64,000 nt of DNA from Streptomyces sp. NBC_00273 (GTDB taxonomy: Bacteria > Actinomycetota > Actinomycetes > Streptomycetales > Streptomycetaceae). Where the stretch lies: positions 1,302,001 through 1,366,000 of the forward strand of contig NZ_CP108067.1 in assembly GCF_036178145.1 (NCBI RefSeq), written 5' to 3'. Under the pieces are notes generated by a model. That model was given only the letters and a program-made list of their open reading frames with translations, was not told the origin of the DNA and ran no database searches. Shown one piece after another: positions 1 to 8,465 of this stretch. Position numbers and translations under genes: made by a program. Every line of letters starts with the position of its first letter. Positions within the stretch are counted from its first letter, which is position 1.

Positions 1-918
1 GGACGGCGCCTCCTCGACGGAGACTTCCGGGAGGAATCGGCGGTAGAGGGCGGCGTCCACGTCTCCGGCGACCGGGCAGGGAACCGCGGCGGCCGAGAGG
101 GCCACCGCCTCGCGCATGATGTCCGGCCAGGCGAGGCCGGCCTCCAGACCGGCGGCGATGGCGGCCACGCAGGCGTCGCCGGCGCCGGTCGGGTTGCCCG
201 CGAGCCGCTCGGGGGGCGTCGCCCGCCAGGCGCCCCCGGGCGTGATGGCGTACAGGCCCGACGGGCCGGCGGACGCGACGACCGCGCGGGCCCCTCGCGT
301 GCGCAGCTCGGCGGCGGCCCGCGCGAGGTCCTCGCGACCCGTCGCGTCCACGATCTCGACCGCGTTGGGTTTGACCACGTCAGGGCGGGCCGCCAGCGCG
401 TGAAGGAGGGAGGGGCCGCTGGTGTCGAGCACGGTGAGCGCGTCGGCCGCCGCGGCCGTGGCGATCAGTTGGGCGTAGGCGTCCTCCGGGAGGCCGGGCG
501 GGGCGCTGCCGCTCAGGACGACCACACGCGCCCGGGTGACCAGGGTGGCGTAGTGCCGGGAGAAGAGGTGCCATTCTGCGGGGGTCACGTACGGTCCTCG
601 CCCGTTGAAGACCGTGGCGTCGCCGTCGTCCCGCGAGACGACGGTGAGGGTCCTGCGCGAATCGCCTGCTACTTCGACGAACGCGTCCCGGATACGGGCG
701 GTGCGCAGTCCGTCGCGGATCAGGCGGCCGGTGGCCCCGCCCGCGAGTCCGGTCGCCACAGGAGTGTGGCCGAGGGCGCCGAGGACGCGGGCCACGTTGA
801 TTCCCTTGCCGCCCGCCCGTTCGTTCGTGGTCTCGACGCGGTGGGAACTGCGGGGTTCAAGGGCGTCGACGCCCCAGGTGACGTCGAGGGCGGCGTTGAG
901 GGTGACGGCGAGGATCAT
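1..918 (-). CDS. PfkB-family sugar-phosphate kinase (1-phosphofructokinase / tagatose-6-phosphate kinase type), 3' end outside window
   Basis: Reading leftward from the ATG at 918, the product begins MILAVTLNAALDVTW, typical of the 1-phosphofructokinase/LacC branch of the PfkB family. It carries the glycine-rich AGGKGINVAR motif near residue 37 and the C-terminal anion-hole/catalytic motif NPTGAGDAC. The gene runs off the left edge without a stop, so about 305 residues are visible. Its ATG overlaps the TGA of the upstream ROK gene (ATGA at 915-918), so the two are probably translationally coupled. Family knowledge: these kinases phosphorylate fructose-1-phosphate or tagatose-6-phosphate at the other end to give a bisphosphate for an aldolase. 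The ROK/DeoR/ABC/GH20 context makes a tagatose-6-phosphate-type role possible, but substrate cannot be read from sequence. Confidence 0.9.
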   Translation of the reverse strand, partial: MILAVTLNAALDVTWGVDALEPRSSHRVETTNERAGGKGINVARVLGALGHTPVATGLAGGATGRLIRDGLRTARIRDAFVEVAGDSRRTLTVVSRDDGDATVFNGRGPYVTPAEWHLFSRHYATLVTRARVVVLSGSAPPGLPEDAYAQLIATAAAADALTVLDTSGPSLLHALAARPDVVKPNAVEIVDATGREDLARAAAELRTRGARAVVASAGPSGLYAITPGGAWRATPPERLAGNPTGAGDACVAAIAAGLEAGLAWPDIMREAVALSAAAVPCPVAGDVDAALYRRFLPEVSVEEAPS

Positions 919-1865
919 CGGGCGGGCGCCCCCGTCCGGTGGGCCGCCTGCCAGGCGGCGAGACCCGCGCCGAGGCATCCGGCCCGGTCCCCCAGTTCGG
1001 CTCGGACGATGCGGGGGCGGCGGTGGAAGGTGAGACGCGCCTCCAAACCGGCGCGCACGGGGTCGAGCAAGAGCCGGTCGGCCTCGGCGAGACCGCCGCC
1101 GAGGACGACCAGTTCGGGTGCGAGTAGGGCGGTGGCGGTTGCCAGCGCGTCCGCCAGTCCGGTCACAGCGCGCGCCCATACTGCTCGCGCCGCGGGGTCG
1201 CCCTGCGCGGTCAGGGCCGCGACATCGGCGGCGCCGGCCACGGACCGGCCGGTGCGCGCGGCGTAGGCAGCGGCGACGGCGGCGGCGGACGCGACCGTCT
1301 CCAGGCAGCCGGAGCCACCGCACGCACACGCCTCTCCCCCGGATTCGACAACGACGTGGCCGAGTTCGCCGGCGTACCCGCCGGCCCGAATCGGTTCGCC
1401 GTCACAAACGAGTGCCGCGGCGATGCCGGTGCCGATCGCCACGAAGAGCACGTTCCGCGCGCCGCGGGCGGCCCCCAGCGCGCACTCGGCTGCGCCACCC
1501 GCGCGAACGTCGTGGCCCAGCGTGACAGGCAGTCCGGAACGTTCCTCCAGGAGGGCGGCGAGGGGAAGGTCGCGCCACCCGATGTTGGCCGACCAGACGG
1601 CTCGTTGGAGCTCGTCGTCGACGATGCCGGGGACCACCACACCGGCATGGCGCACCCACAGCCCGCGTCCGACCGCCATCCGGTTCAGGGCGAGCAGGGT
1701 GTCGACCATGGCATCCAGGACCGCGGGTGGTCCGTCTGCGCGCGGGGTAGGTCGGTGGGTGGTGTCCAGTGGACGCATGCCCTGGTCGAGAAGCGCCCCC
1801 TTCATACCGGTGCCCCCCACGTCCAGAGCGATCACGCACTCCTCCTCACGGGTTGCATCGGACAT
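915..1865 (-). CDS. ROK-family sugar kinase or sugar-binding protein
   Basis: The 316-residue product starts MSDATREEECVIAL and has the ROK phosphate-binding motif DVGGTGMKG near residue 16, the catalytic-Asp segment GHDVRAGGAAE and the zinc motif CACGGSGCLE. There is no N-terminal HTH, so it looks like a kinase rather than an Xyl-type repressor. I chose the ATG at 1865; the frame is open to 2015, but that extension has no family similarity. The stop overlaps the start of the PfkB kinase gene (ATGA). The gene is divergent from the DeoR regulator, with direct repeats between them. Likely role: phosphorylation of an imported hexose or N-acetylhexosamine. The exact sugar is not determinable. Confidence 0.9.
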   Translation of the reverse strand: MSDATREEECVIALDVGGTGMKGALLDQGMRPLDTTHRPTPRADGPPAVLDAMVDTLLALNRMAVGRGLWVRHAGVVVPGIVDDELQRAVWSANIGWRDLPLAALLEERSGLPVTLGHDVRAGGAAECALGAARGARNVLFVAIGTGIAAALVCDGEPIRAGGYAGELGHVVVESGGEACACGGSGCLETVASAAAVAAAYAARTGRSVAGAADVAALTAQGDPAARAVWARAVTGLADALATATALLAPELVVLGGGLAEADRLLLDPVRAGLEARLTFHRRPRIVRAELGDRAGCLGAGLAAWQAAHRTGAPAR

Positions 1866-2070
1866 GGGCGGCCCCGAGGTGCGGAGGTGGACGTCCCTCG
1901 TCCGGCTCAGCGGTTCCGGAATCCGGGCCCTGCCCGACAGGGATTCGGCGGCTTCGCCCCGGATGCCGAGTGCGGGAAGATTTCCGGCCAAGGCCGAGTG
2001 GCTACTTCCATCCATCGATATCGAACCATCCTAGTGACTGGGTTTGCGTGATTGGATCGAGAAGTGAACG

Positions 2071-2227
2071 ACTTCGCGCATGCTCCGTGAGCGAAGTATC
2101 CGCGCTCGGGCCGTCCGCGTCCAGGGGTTCGACGCCCAGTCGACGCCCGGACCTTGCCTGGCGTGCACAAATCACCCACGCCCTGCGATGTGCGGAGCCC
2201 TGGCGTTACGATCAACTTCGCGCATGC
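2071..2227. promoter_or_regulatory. Divergent control region with 13-bp direct repeats (candidate DeoR operators)
   Basis: The 13-mer ACTTCGCGCATGC occurs twice, at 2071-2083 and 2215-2227, in the 448-bp gap between the leftward ROK gene and the rightward DeoR gene. The first copy also forms an inverted repeat, CTTCGC at 2072 with GCGAAG about 13 nt further on. Paired sites between divergent genes next to a DeoR gene are typical of autoregulated operators; the assignment to this DeoR protein is inference. Confidence 0.45.
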
Positions 2228-2313
2228 CCCTCGGGGGCGGCGAGCGGGCGCCTCCGGCGGTCCGTCCTCCACTGCGCGGTTCGGTTGTCCAGAGCACGGA
2301 GGGGAAGCGGCGC

Positions 2314-3114
2314 ATGTCCAAGCAGGAACGGTGGAGCAAGCTGCTGGAGCTGCTCGCGGTCGACGGCAAACTGGAAGTGGAAGATGCGGCCGCCACGGTC
2401 GCGGTGTCACCGGCGACCATCCGACGCGATCTCGACGAGCTGGCCGAGCAGAAGCTGCTCGTCCGCACGCGAGGCGGGGCGATCGCTCACGGCGTCTCCT
2501 ACGAGCTCCCACTGCGCTACAAGTCCTCCCGCCGGGTCTCGGAGAAGCAGCGCATCGCAAGCGCCGTGGCAGACCTGCTCGGCGAGGGGGACGTCATCGG
2601 CCTCAACGGCGGCACCACCACCACCGAGGTGGCCCGCGCGCTGGTGCTCCGGGCGCGCGCGGGAACCACCGAGCGCGGGGAGGGGTCGTCCGGACCGAGG
2701 TACACGATCGTCACCAATGCCCTGAACATCGCCGGCGAACTGGCGGTCCGCCCGCAGTTCAAGATCGTGGTGACCGGCGGTGTGGCACGCCCCCAGACCT
2801 ATGAGCTGGTCGGCCCATTGACGGAAGGCGTGTTGCACCAGGTGGTGCTCGACGTCGCGGTGCTCGGTGTCGACGGAGTGGACCCGCAGCTGGGCGTCAT
2901 GACGCACCACGAGGACGAGGCCGGTATCAGCAGGCTCTTCGCCGAGCGCGCCCGGAAGGTGATCCTCGCGACGGACTCGTCCAAGATGGGCAAGCGCGCC
3001 TTTGCCAGGATCTGCGGCCTGGAGGGAATCGACGCCCTCGTCACCGACTCCGGCTTGGACCCCGACATGGCCGCGCGGTTCACCGAAGCCGGCATCGAGG
3101 TCGTCATCGTCTGA
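2314..3114 (+). CDS. DeoR/GlpR-family transcriptional regulator
   Basis: The 266-residue protein has an N-terminal DeoR winged HTH (residues 1-57, with the recognition segment SPATIRRDLDELAEQKLL followed by RTRGGA) and a DeoRC sugar-phosphate-binding domain (about 75-235) containing IGLNGGTTT and IVTNALNIA. The start at ATG 2314 has a strong ribosome-binding site, GGAGGGG, about 10 nt upstream; the longer open frame lacks one. DeoR regulators usually repress sugar genes and respond to a phosphorylated intermediate, which suits the flanking kinases and the ABC importer. AgaR, the GalNAc regulator of enterobacteria, is of this family. Confidence 0.93.
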   Translation: MSKQERWSKLLELLAVDGKLEVEDAAATVAVSPATIRRDLDELAEQKLLVRTRGGAIAHGVSYELPLRYKSSRRVSEKQRIASAVADLLGEGDVIGLNGGTTTTEVARALVLRARAGTTERGEGSSGPRYTIVTNALNIAGELAVRPQFKIVVTGGVARPQTYELVGPLTEGVLHQVVLDVAVLGVDGVDPQLGVMTHHEDEAGISRLFAERARKVILATDSSKMGKRAFARICGLEGIDALVTDSGLDPDMAARFTEAGIEVVIV

Positions 3115-3782
3115 CGCCCCCGCGCCACCGGGATGACCGGCCAAAGCCCTTGGCCGGCCCGTGCGGCAACGCAGCCCACGGGCACGAGGGGCGCATTCCG
3201 CGAGTCCGCGAACCGCGCATCCACCGCCTCGATGTGCCGACGGAACTCTCCCTGCCCTCGCCACCGGCCACGAACCCACAGTCCACCGGCACGGTGACGC
3301 GACGACGCGCGCGCCGCTTCGCACCACTCCTGCGTGCGTCGGCGCCCCGTGAACACTTCCAGGTGGCCCCTGCGCGCGCCCGGCCCACCCCCCTTCCGAC
3401 CCCGCCGGCCTGCCCGCGCGCGGGGACGCCGGCGCCGACGTGTTGCGGCAACCGCCGGGCACCCAGGCGTTCTTGGTGCGTCACGCCCTTCCGGCCAGAG
3501 CCACCGCACTCCCCGACCTCCGGTTGACCCCGGACAGAGCTGCGGCCTTCCCTCGCGCAGGGTCCGCCGAGGGGCGACGACTGGCTGGTTAGCACTTTTT
3601 ACGTAACAGGCCTGGTTTCGAGCCCGCTCCCTCCTGTTTACTTTGCCCACAGCAGATGCTCGTTCATGAGCGAAAAGCCGATTGATCCTTCATTCCCACG
3701 CAAGACGCTCCGAATTCTGCTGATCACAGACCCCACTGGGCCGCGTCATCGTGAGCGGCCAGGAGACAAGGCGGTACTGACG
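3115..3782. other. 668-bp non-coding region upstream of the sugar importer
   Basis: No ORF with coding-like third-position bias lies here. A less GC-rich patch at about 3588-3660 is the probable promoter region of the importer operon; it includes a small inverted repeat, GTTA at 3588-3591 with GTAAC at 3603-3607 around a T-rich centre. I could not assign definite -35 and -10 boxes. Confidence 0.4.
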
Positions 3783-5054
3783 ATGAACAAGCGGTTGCTC
3801 GTGGTGGCGGCCTGCACCGGTATTGCCGGGGCGCTCACCCTCACGGCCTGCGGCGGCGGCGGTGGTGGCGGCGCGTCGGACGGCAGGGACGTGACGCTGA
3901 AGCTGGTGGCAGCCGACTACGGCGACAAGGCCTCGAACAGCTCCACGGCCTACTGGAAGGACGTCGCGCAGCGGTTCACCGCCTCCAACCCGAGGATCAA
4001 GGTCGATGTCCAGGTGATCAACTGGAACGACATCGACTCCCAGGTCAAGACGATGATCCAGAGCGGCAACGTCCCGGACGTCCTGCAGACCGGCGGGTAC
4101 GCCGAGAAGGTCGCCGACGACCTGCTGTACAAGGCGGAGGAGGTGCTGTCGGAGAGCACCCGCGCCAACCTGATCGACAGCTTCGCCAAGGCCGGTGAGG
4201 TCGATGGCACCCAGTACGGCATACCGTTCGTCTCCTCGGCTCGGGCCTTCTTCTACAACAAGACGGTCTTCACCCAGGCCGGCATCACAGAGGCGCCGAA
4301 GAGTTGGGACGACCTCAAGGCCGCTGCCGAGAAGATCAAGGCGAAGGTGCCGGGCGTGACCCCTTACGCGCTGCCGCTCGGTCCCGAGGAGGCCCAGGGC
4401 GAGTCGCTGATCTGGGAGCTCGGCAACGGCGGGGGCCTCACGGACGCCAAGGGAACGTACACGCTGAACAGCCGGCCCAACATCGAGTCGTTCACCTGGC
4501 TGAAGACGAACCTCGTCGAGCCCGGCCTGACCTACGCCAACCCCGCGACGACGGACCGCAAGACCGCGTTCGCGGACTTCGCCGCCGGCAAGGCCGCGAT
4601 GCTCAACGGCCACCCCTCCCTGATCCAGATGTCCAAGGACGGCAAGGTCGACTACGGCGTCGTGCCGATCCCCGGGAAGACGGGCGCACTGGCCTCCACG
4701 CTGGGCGTCGCCGACTGGATGATGGCGTTCAAGGACAACGGCCACAAGGAAGAGATCCGCAAGTTCCTCGACTTCGCGTACTCCAGGGAGAACACGCTGA
4801 AGTTCGACGAGATGTACAACCTGATGCCCGTCACCGAGGACACCCTCAAGGAGATGACCGGCAGCGGCAAGCACAAGGACCTCGAGCCCTTCTTCACTCT
4901 GCTGCCGAACGCGGTCTTCTACCCGCTGGGCGACACTGCCTGGGACGCGATCTCGGCCGAGATCAAGAAGAGCGGCGGAACAGCCGTGAACGACCCGGCC
5001 AAGGTACTGGGCGAACTGCAGAAGAAGGCCGAGGAGACCATCTCCGACCAGTAG
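3783..5054 (+). CDS. ABC sugar transporter substrate-binding lipoprotein
   Basis: The 423-residue protein is a family-1 extracellular solute-binding protein (MalE/UgpB type). It has a lipoprotein signal peptide with lipobox LTAC, modified Cys at residue 23, then a glycine linker. The frame opens earlier at 3666, but ATG 3783 gives the correct signal peptide. It binds a sugar at the membrane surface and delivers it to the two permeases that follow. No ABC ATPase is encoded nearby; streptomycetes commonly share one ATPase (MsiK) among sugar importers, so that is the likely partner. Sugar specificity cannot be told from sequence. Confidence 0.95.
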   Translation: MNKRLLVVAACTGIAGALTLTACGGGGGGGASDGRDVTLKLVAADYGDKASNSSTAYWKDVAQRFTASNPRIKVDVQVINWNDIDSQVKTMIQSGNVPDVLQTGGYAEKVADDLLYKAEEVLSESTRANLIDSFAKAGEVDGTQYGIPFVSSARAFFYNKTVFTQAGITEAPKSWDDLKAAAEKIKAKVPGVTPYALPLGPEEAQGESLIWELGNGGGLTDAKGTYTLNSRPNIESFTWLKTNLVEPGLTYANPATTDRKTAFADFAAGKAAMLNGHPSLIQMSKDGKVDYGVVPIPGKTGALASTLGVADWMMAFKDNGHKEEIRKFLDFAYSRENTLKFDEMYNLMPVTEDTLKEMTGSGKHKDLEPFFTLLPNAVFYPLGDTAWDAISAEIKKSGGTAVNDPAKVLGELQKKAEETISDQ

Positions 5055-5089
5055 GCCCCGCGCACCGCACTGTCACGGAAGGCTTCCTC

Positions 5090-6004
5090 GTGTCCACCAC
5101 TTCATCCACCGCCCGCTCCGGCCGCAAGGGCCGGAGCGGCCTGGCCCGGCTGGGGCCGCTGCCCTGGATCGGGCCGGCCCTCCTGCTCATCGTCCTGGTC
5201 GTGCTCTGGCCGGTCTACGAGATGGTCCGCACCTCCTTTCTCCGGATCAGCAGCAGCGGGTTCGTCCGGGGCTCGGCGGGGTTCGACAAGTACGAGCAGT
5301 TGTTCGATGAGCCCTCGTTGCCCTCGGTCGTCCTGTCGACCGTCCTGTGGACCGTGGTGGTGGTCACCTCCACCATGGTGCTTTCCTTGGCGCTGGCCCA
5401 GCTCTTCAACCAGCGCTTCCCCGGCCGCCGCGTGACCCGCTGGGCCCTCATCGCTCCCTGGGCCGCCTCGGTCGTGATGACCGCCATCGGCTTCAAGTGG
5501 ATGCTCAATCAGACCTCGGGCGTCCTGAACACGCTGATGGCCGACCTGGGAATCATCGACGGCCCCAAGGACTGGCTGGGTGACCCCTCGACGGCCTGGC
5601 CCTGGATGATGTTCGTCGCCGTCTTCGTCTCGCTGCCGTTCACCACGTACACCCTGCTCGCGGGACTGCAGACCATCCCCGGCGAGATCTACGAGGCCGC
5701 CAAGGTGGACGGCACCAGCACCTGGCAGACGTATCTGCGCATCACCCTGCCGCTGTTGAGACCGGCTTTCCTCGTGGGAGTCGTCATCAACCTCATCAAC
5801 GTCTTCAACTCCTTCCCCATCATCTGGAGCATGACCCGCGGCGGCCCGGACAGCGCCACCGCCACCACCACCGTCTTCATGTACCAGCTGAAGAATTCCG
5901 ACATCGGCCAGTCCGCCGCCATGTCCGTCGTGAACTTCGCCCTCGTCGTGGTCATGGTCGTCGTCTTCCTCAAGGCCAGCCGCTGGAACCAGGAGGAGAG
6001 CTGA
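5090..6004 (+). CDS. ABC sugar transporter permease, MalF/UgpA type
   Basis: The 304-residue protein has six predicted membrane segments and the permease cytoplasmic loop (EAA motif) EIYEAAKVDGTSTWQTY near residue 200, where the ATPase docks. The GTG start at 5090 follows the sequence CGGAAGG; upstream of it the open frame is only the shadow of the binding-protein gene. It lies 35 bp after the binding-protein gene, and its stop overlaps the next permease (TGATG), so the three form one operon. Confidence 0.95.
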   Translation: MSTTSSTARSGRKGRSGLARLGPLPWIGPALLLIVLVVLWPVYEMVRTSFLRISSSGFVRGSAGFDKYEQLFDEPSLPSVVLSTVLWTVVVVTSTMVLSLALAQLFNQRFPGRRVTRWALIAPWAASVVMTAIGFKWMLNQTSGVLNTLMADLGIIDGPKDWLGDPSTAWPWMMFVAVFVSLPFTTYTLLAGLQTIPGEIYEAAKVDGTSTWQTYLRITLPLLRPAFLVGVVINLINVFNSFPIIWSMTRGGPDSATATTTVFMYQLKNSDIGQSAAMSVVNFALVVVMVVVFLKASRWNQEES

Positions 6005-6921
6005 TGGCCCAGACCGCCCTCACCCCCGAGAAGACCGCCCCGCCCGCCTCGGCAACGCGACCCCCTGCGCGCGGCACACGCAGCGGCGCCTCACGGGCCC
6101 CCCGCACGACGCGCCCGCGCACCCTGCTGGTCACCGCCGTCGCCTGGCTGCTGGCAGCCCTGTTCCTGGTGCCGTACGCGGAGATGGTGATCACCGCGTT
6201 GCGGCCGGCGCACGAGCTGCGCGACGCCACCTACCTGCCGGCCGGCTTCGAGTGGGCGAACTTCGTCAACGTGTGGCGCGAGTCCCACCTCGGGGACAAC
6301 CTCCGGGTCACACTGCTGGTCGCGGCGGGATCCACCCTGCTCGTCCTGCTGGTCGCCGTGCCCGCCGCGTACTACACCGCGCGCATGCGGTTCCGCGGCC
6401 GCAAGCTGTTCCTCCTGCTCGTGCTCATCACCCAGATGTTCCAGCCCACCTCTCTGCTGGTCGGTCTCTACCGCGAGTTCTACCAACTGGGCATGCTCAA
6501 CTCGGTATGGACCCTGATCCTGTGCAACGCGGCCTTCAACCTCGCCTTCGCGATCTGGATCCTCACCGCCTACTTCGCCTCCATCCCCGAGGCCCTCGAG
6601 GAATCCGCCATGATCGACGGGCTGGGACGGGGAGGGGCGCTGCTGCGGATCACCCTGCCGCTCGCGATGCCGGGGGTCGTCACTGCGATGATCTTCACCT
6701 TCATCGCAGCCTGGAACGAGTTCGTGATGGGCCTGACGCTCTCCACCCTTCCGGAGAGCCAGCCGCTGACGGTCGGTATCAACGGCTTCATCGGCAACTA
6801 CAGCGTCCAGTGGAACTACTTGTTCGCCGGCTCGGTCATCGCCATCGTGCCCGTCGTCATCCTCTTCGCGCTCATCGAGCGGAAGGTCGTCTCCGGCCTC
6901 ACCGCCGGATCCGTCAAATAG
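6004..6921 (+). CDS. ABC sugar transporter permease, MalG/UgpE type
   Basis: The 305-residue inner-membrane protein has a basic, Pro/Arg-rich N-terminus (about 40 residues) and six predicted membrane segments. The ATPase-docking EAA-type loop, EALEESAMIDGLGRGGALL, is near residue 200. The ATG at 6004 overlaps the TGA of the preceding permease by one base, with AGGAGGAG just upstream. It completes the heterodimeric channel of the sugar importer. Confidence 0.95.
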   Translation: MAQTALTPEKTAPPASATRPPARGTRSGASRAPRTTRPRTLLVTAVAWLLAALFLVPYAEMVITALRPAHELRDATYLPAGFEWANFVNVWRESHLGDNLRVTLLVAAGSTLLVLLVAVPAAYYTARMRFRGRKLFLLLVLITQMFQPTSLLVGLYREFYQLGMLNSVWTLILCNAAFNLAFAIWILTAYFASIPEALEESAMIDGLGRGGALLRITLPLAMPGVVTAMIFTFIAAWNEFVMGLTLSTLPESQPLTVGINGFIGNYSVQWNYLFAGSVIAIVPVVILFALIERKVVSGLTAGSVK

Positions 6922-6932
6922 CCCCCACAGCC

Positions 6933-6975
6933 GCCCGCCCCCTGCGCCCACACCCCCGGCCAGTAGGGGGCGGGC
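6933..6975 (+). terminator. Hairpin after the second permease gene
   Basis: Eleven-base perfect arms at 6933-6943 and 6965-6975 are separated by 21 nt, directly after the permease stop and before the second ROK gene. There is no T-run. It may act as a partial terminator or as a 3' stabiliser within the operon. Confidence 0.5.
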
Positions 6976-7012
6976 CCTTCCCTGCCCCCACCGGATCCAC
7001 CTGAGGCGAGGA

Positions 7013-8011
7013 ATGAGGAACACAGCTGCACGCGGTGAACCCAGCACGCGGACCGCACCGACCCGGCCCAGGGACCACACGGCACGACGCGCACGCGCGG
7101 CCCACGGGACCGTGATCGCACTGGAGGCGGGCGCCACCTACATCAAGGGGTGTGTCCTGGGCCCGGACGGCGTCCCACGGAACAGGGAACGCTGGTTCAC
7201 CCGTCCCGAACGGGGGCCGGACGCCGTCCTCGAGACGGTCCTCACCTGTGCGGCCACGCTTGCCGAGCGCTGTCGTCCCACCGCCGCGGGCGTCATCCTC
7301 CCCGGCACCGTCGACGAGACCTCCGGCCGGGCGGTGCACGCCCCTGCGCTGGGTTGGCGGGACATCCCTGTCCGGGACTGGGTGGCCGAGCACCTGGACC
7401 TCCCCGTGGCCGTCGGACATGACGGGCGCACAGCCGGGCTCGCCGAGGCACGTGCGGGGGCCGGCCAGGACTGCGGGGACTTCCTGTTCGTCTCGGTGGG
7501 CGACGGAATCGGCTCGGCGGTCGTCCTCGCCGATCGGGTCCTCACCAACCGTTACGGGGCGGAGGAGCTCGGCCACACCGAGGTCCGGCCGGGAGGCGAC
7601 CCGTGCCACTGCGGCGGGTGGGGATGCCTGGAGACGGTGGCCTCGTCCGCCGCCGTCACGCGCCGGTACTCACGGGCGACCGGATGGCGCGGCGTCGGCG
7701 CCCGCGAGGTGTATCACCGTGCCGACGCCGGGGACCCGGCCGCCCGCGCCATCTGCGGAGAGGCCATGGCGGCCCTGGCCGACGTACTGGCGGCGGCGAT
7801 CGGCCGGTACGCGCCAGATCGGCTGGTCGTCGGTGGCGAGCTGGCCGAGGCAGGTGCCTCGCTGCTCGCAACCCTGCGGGAGGCCCTCGTCAGTCGGCTC
7901 GGCTCACCGGCCGTACCGGAACTCCGGCTCGCGGGGTTCGGCGAATCGGCGGGCCGCGTGGGGGCGGCACTTCTCGCCAGGGACCTGCAAAACGCACACA
8001 CGCGCGGGTAG
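7013..8011 (+). CDS. ROK-family protein (second ROK copy)
   Basis: The 332-residue protein carries the ROK zinc motif CHCGGWGCLE and the catalytic-Asp region GHDGRTAGLAEA. The N-terminal phosphate motif is changed: EAGATYIKG, where the usual form is DxGGTxxKG, so the first acidic residue is Glu and the second Gly is Ala. The first 30 residues form a basic extension. The ATG at 7013 follows GAGGCGAGGA. It is 91 bp after the permease operon and probably co-transcribed. It is either a sugar kinase with altered nucleotide binding or a sugar sensor, in parallel with the better-conserved ROK protein at 915-1865. Confidence 0.88.
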   Translation: MRNTAARGEPSTRTAPTRPRDHTARRARAAHGTVIALEAGATYIKGCVLGPDGVPRNRERWFTRPERGPDAVLETVLTCAATLAERCRPTAAGVILPGTVDETSGRAVHAPALGWRDIPVRDWVAEHLDLPVAVGHDGRTAGLAEARAGAGQDCGDFLFVSVGDGIGSAVVLADRVLTNRYGAEELGHTEVRPGGDPCHCGGWGCLETVASSAAVTRRYSRATGWRGVGAREVYHRADAGDPAARAICGEAMAALADVLAAAIGRYAPDRLVVGGELAEAGASLLATLREALVSRLGSPAVPELRLAGFGESAGRVGAALLARDLQNAHTRG

Positions 8012-8180
8012 CCACCACACCGGACGGTCCGCCAGGGCGCGCCGGCGGGTGCGGGATGCAGTGGCGGGCGACGGCATCGCGCCCTGGGACCCCGCCCTGG
8101 TCCCGGGTCCTCCGAATGAAGGAAAGCTACGACGCCGTAGGTCTTGACGCTCCCTTCTCCCACTGACACCTTTTGGCTCA

Positions 8181-8220
8181 AGTTGCTTGCAAGTCGGCGA
8201 TTAGGAGCAACTACAAGCAA
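8181..8220. promoter_or_regulatory. Nested inverted repeats upstream of the hexosaminidase gene
   Basis: The 8-bp palindrome CTTGCAAG (8186-8193) lies inside a larger symmetric array: AGTTGC at 8181-8186 with GCAACT at 8207-8212, and TTGCTTG at 8183-8189 with CAAGCAA at 8214-8220. This A/T-richer block in a 454-bp gap looks like a repressor-binding region for the GH20 gene. The cognate regulator is unknown. Confidence 0.4.
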
Positions 8221-8323
8221 GATCTGCGCTCAGTCGCGCGTCGCGCGTCGCATGATCCCCCGCCGCACCACAAGTGGCTCGCAGCGTCATGATCCTGGCG
8301 GGGGACGCGCGTTGCCCGTGACG

Positions 8324-8357
8324 CGTCGGAATGGGCCCCCAGGGGCCGATTCCGACG
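8324..8357. promoter_or_regulatory. Long hairpin 109 bp before the GH20 start
   Basis: Sixteen-base arms at 8324-8339 and 8342-8357 pair with one mismatch around a 2-nt centre. It lies between the upstream symmetric sites and the GH20 ribosome-binding site, so it could be an operator, or an mRNA leader structure or attenuator. Confidence 0.4.
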
Positions 8358-8465
8358 TACGAGCCGTGCGCGCCAGCGTTTGCCCTCGCCGGCGCGCATC
8401 GCACCCCCTGGCGGCCCACCACCTGGTGTGCTGCCCTCCCGCCTTCCCGTCCGAAGGAGTCAACG

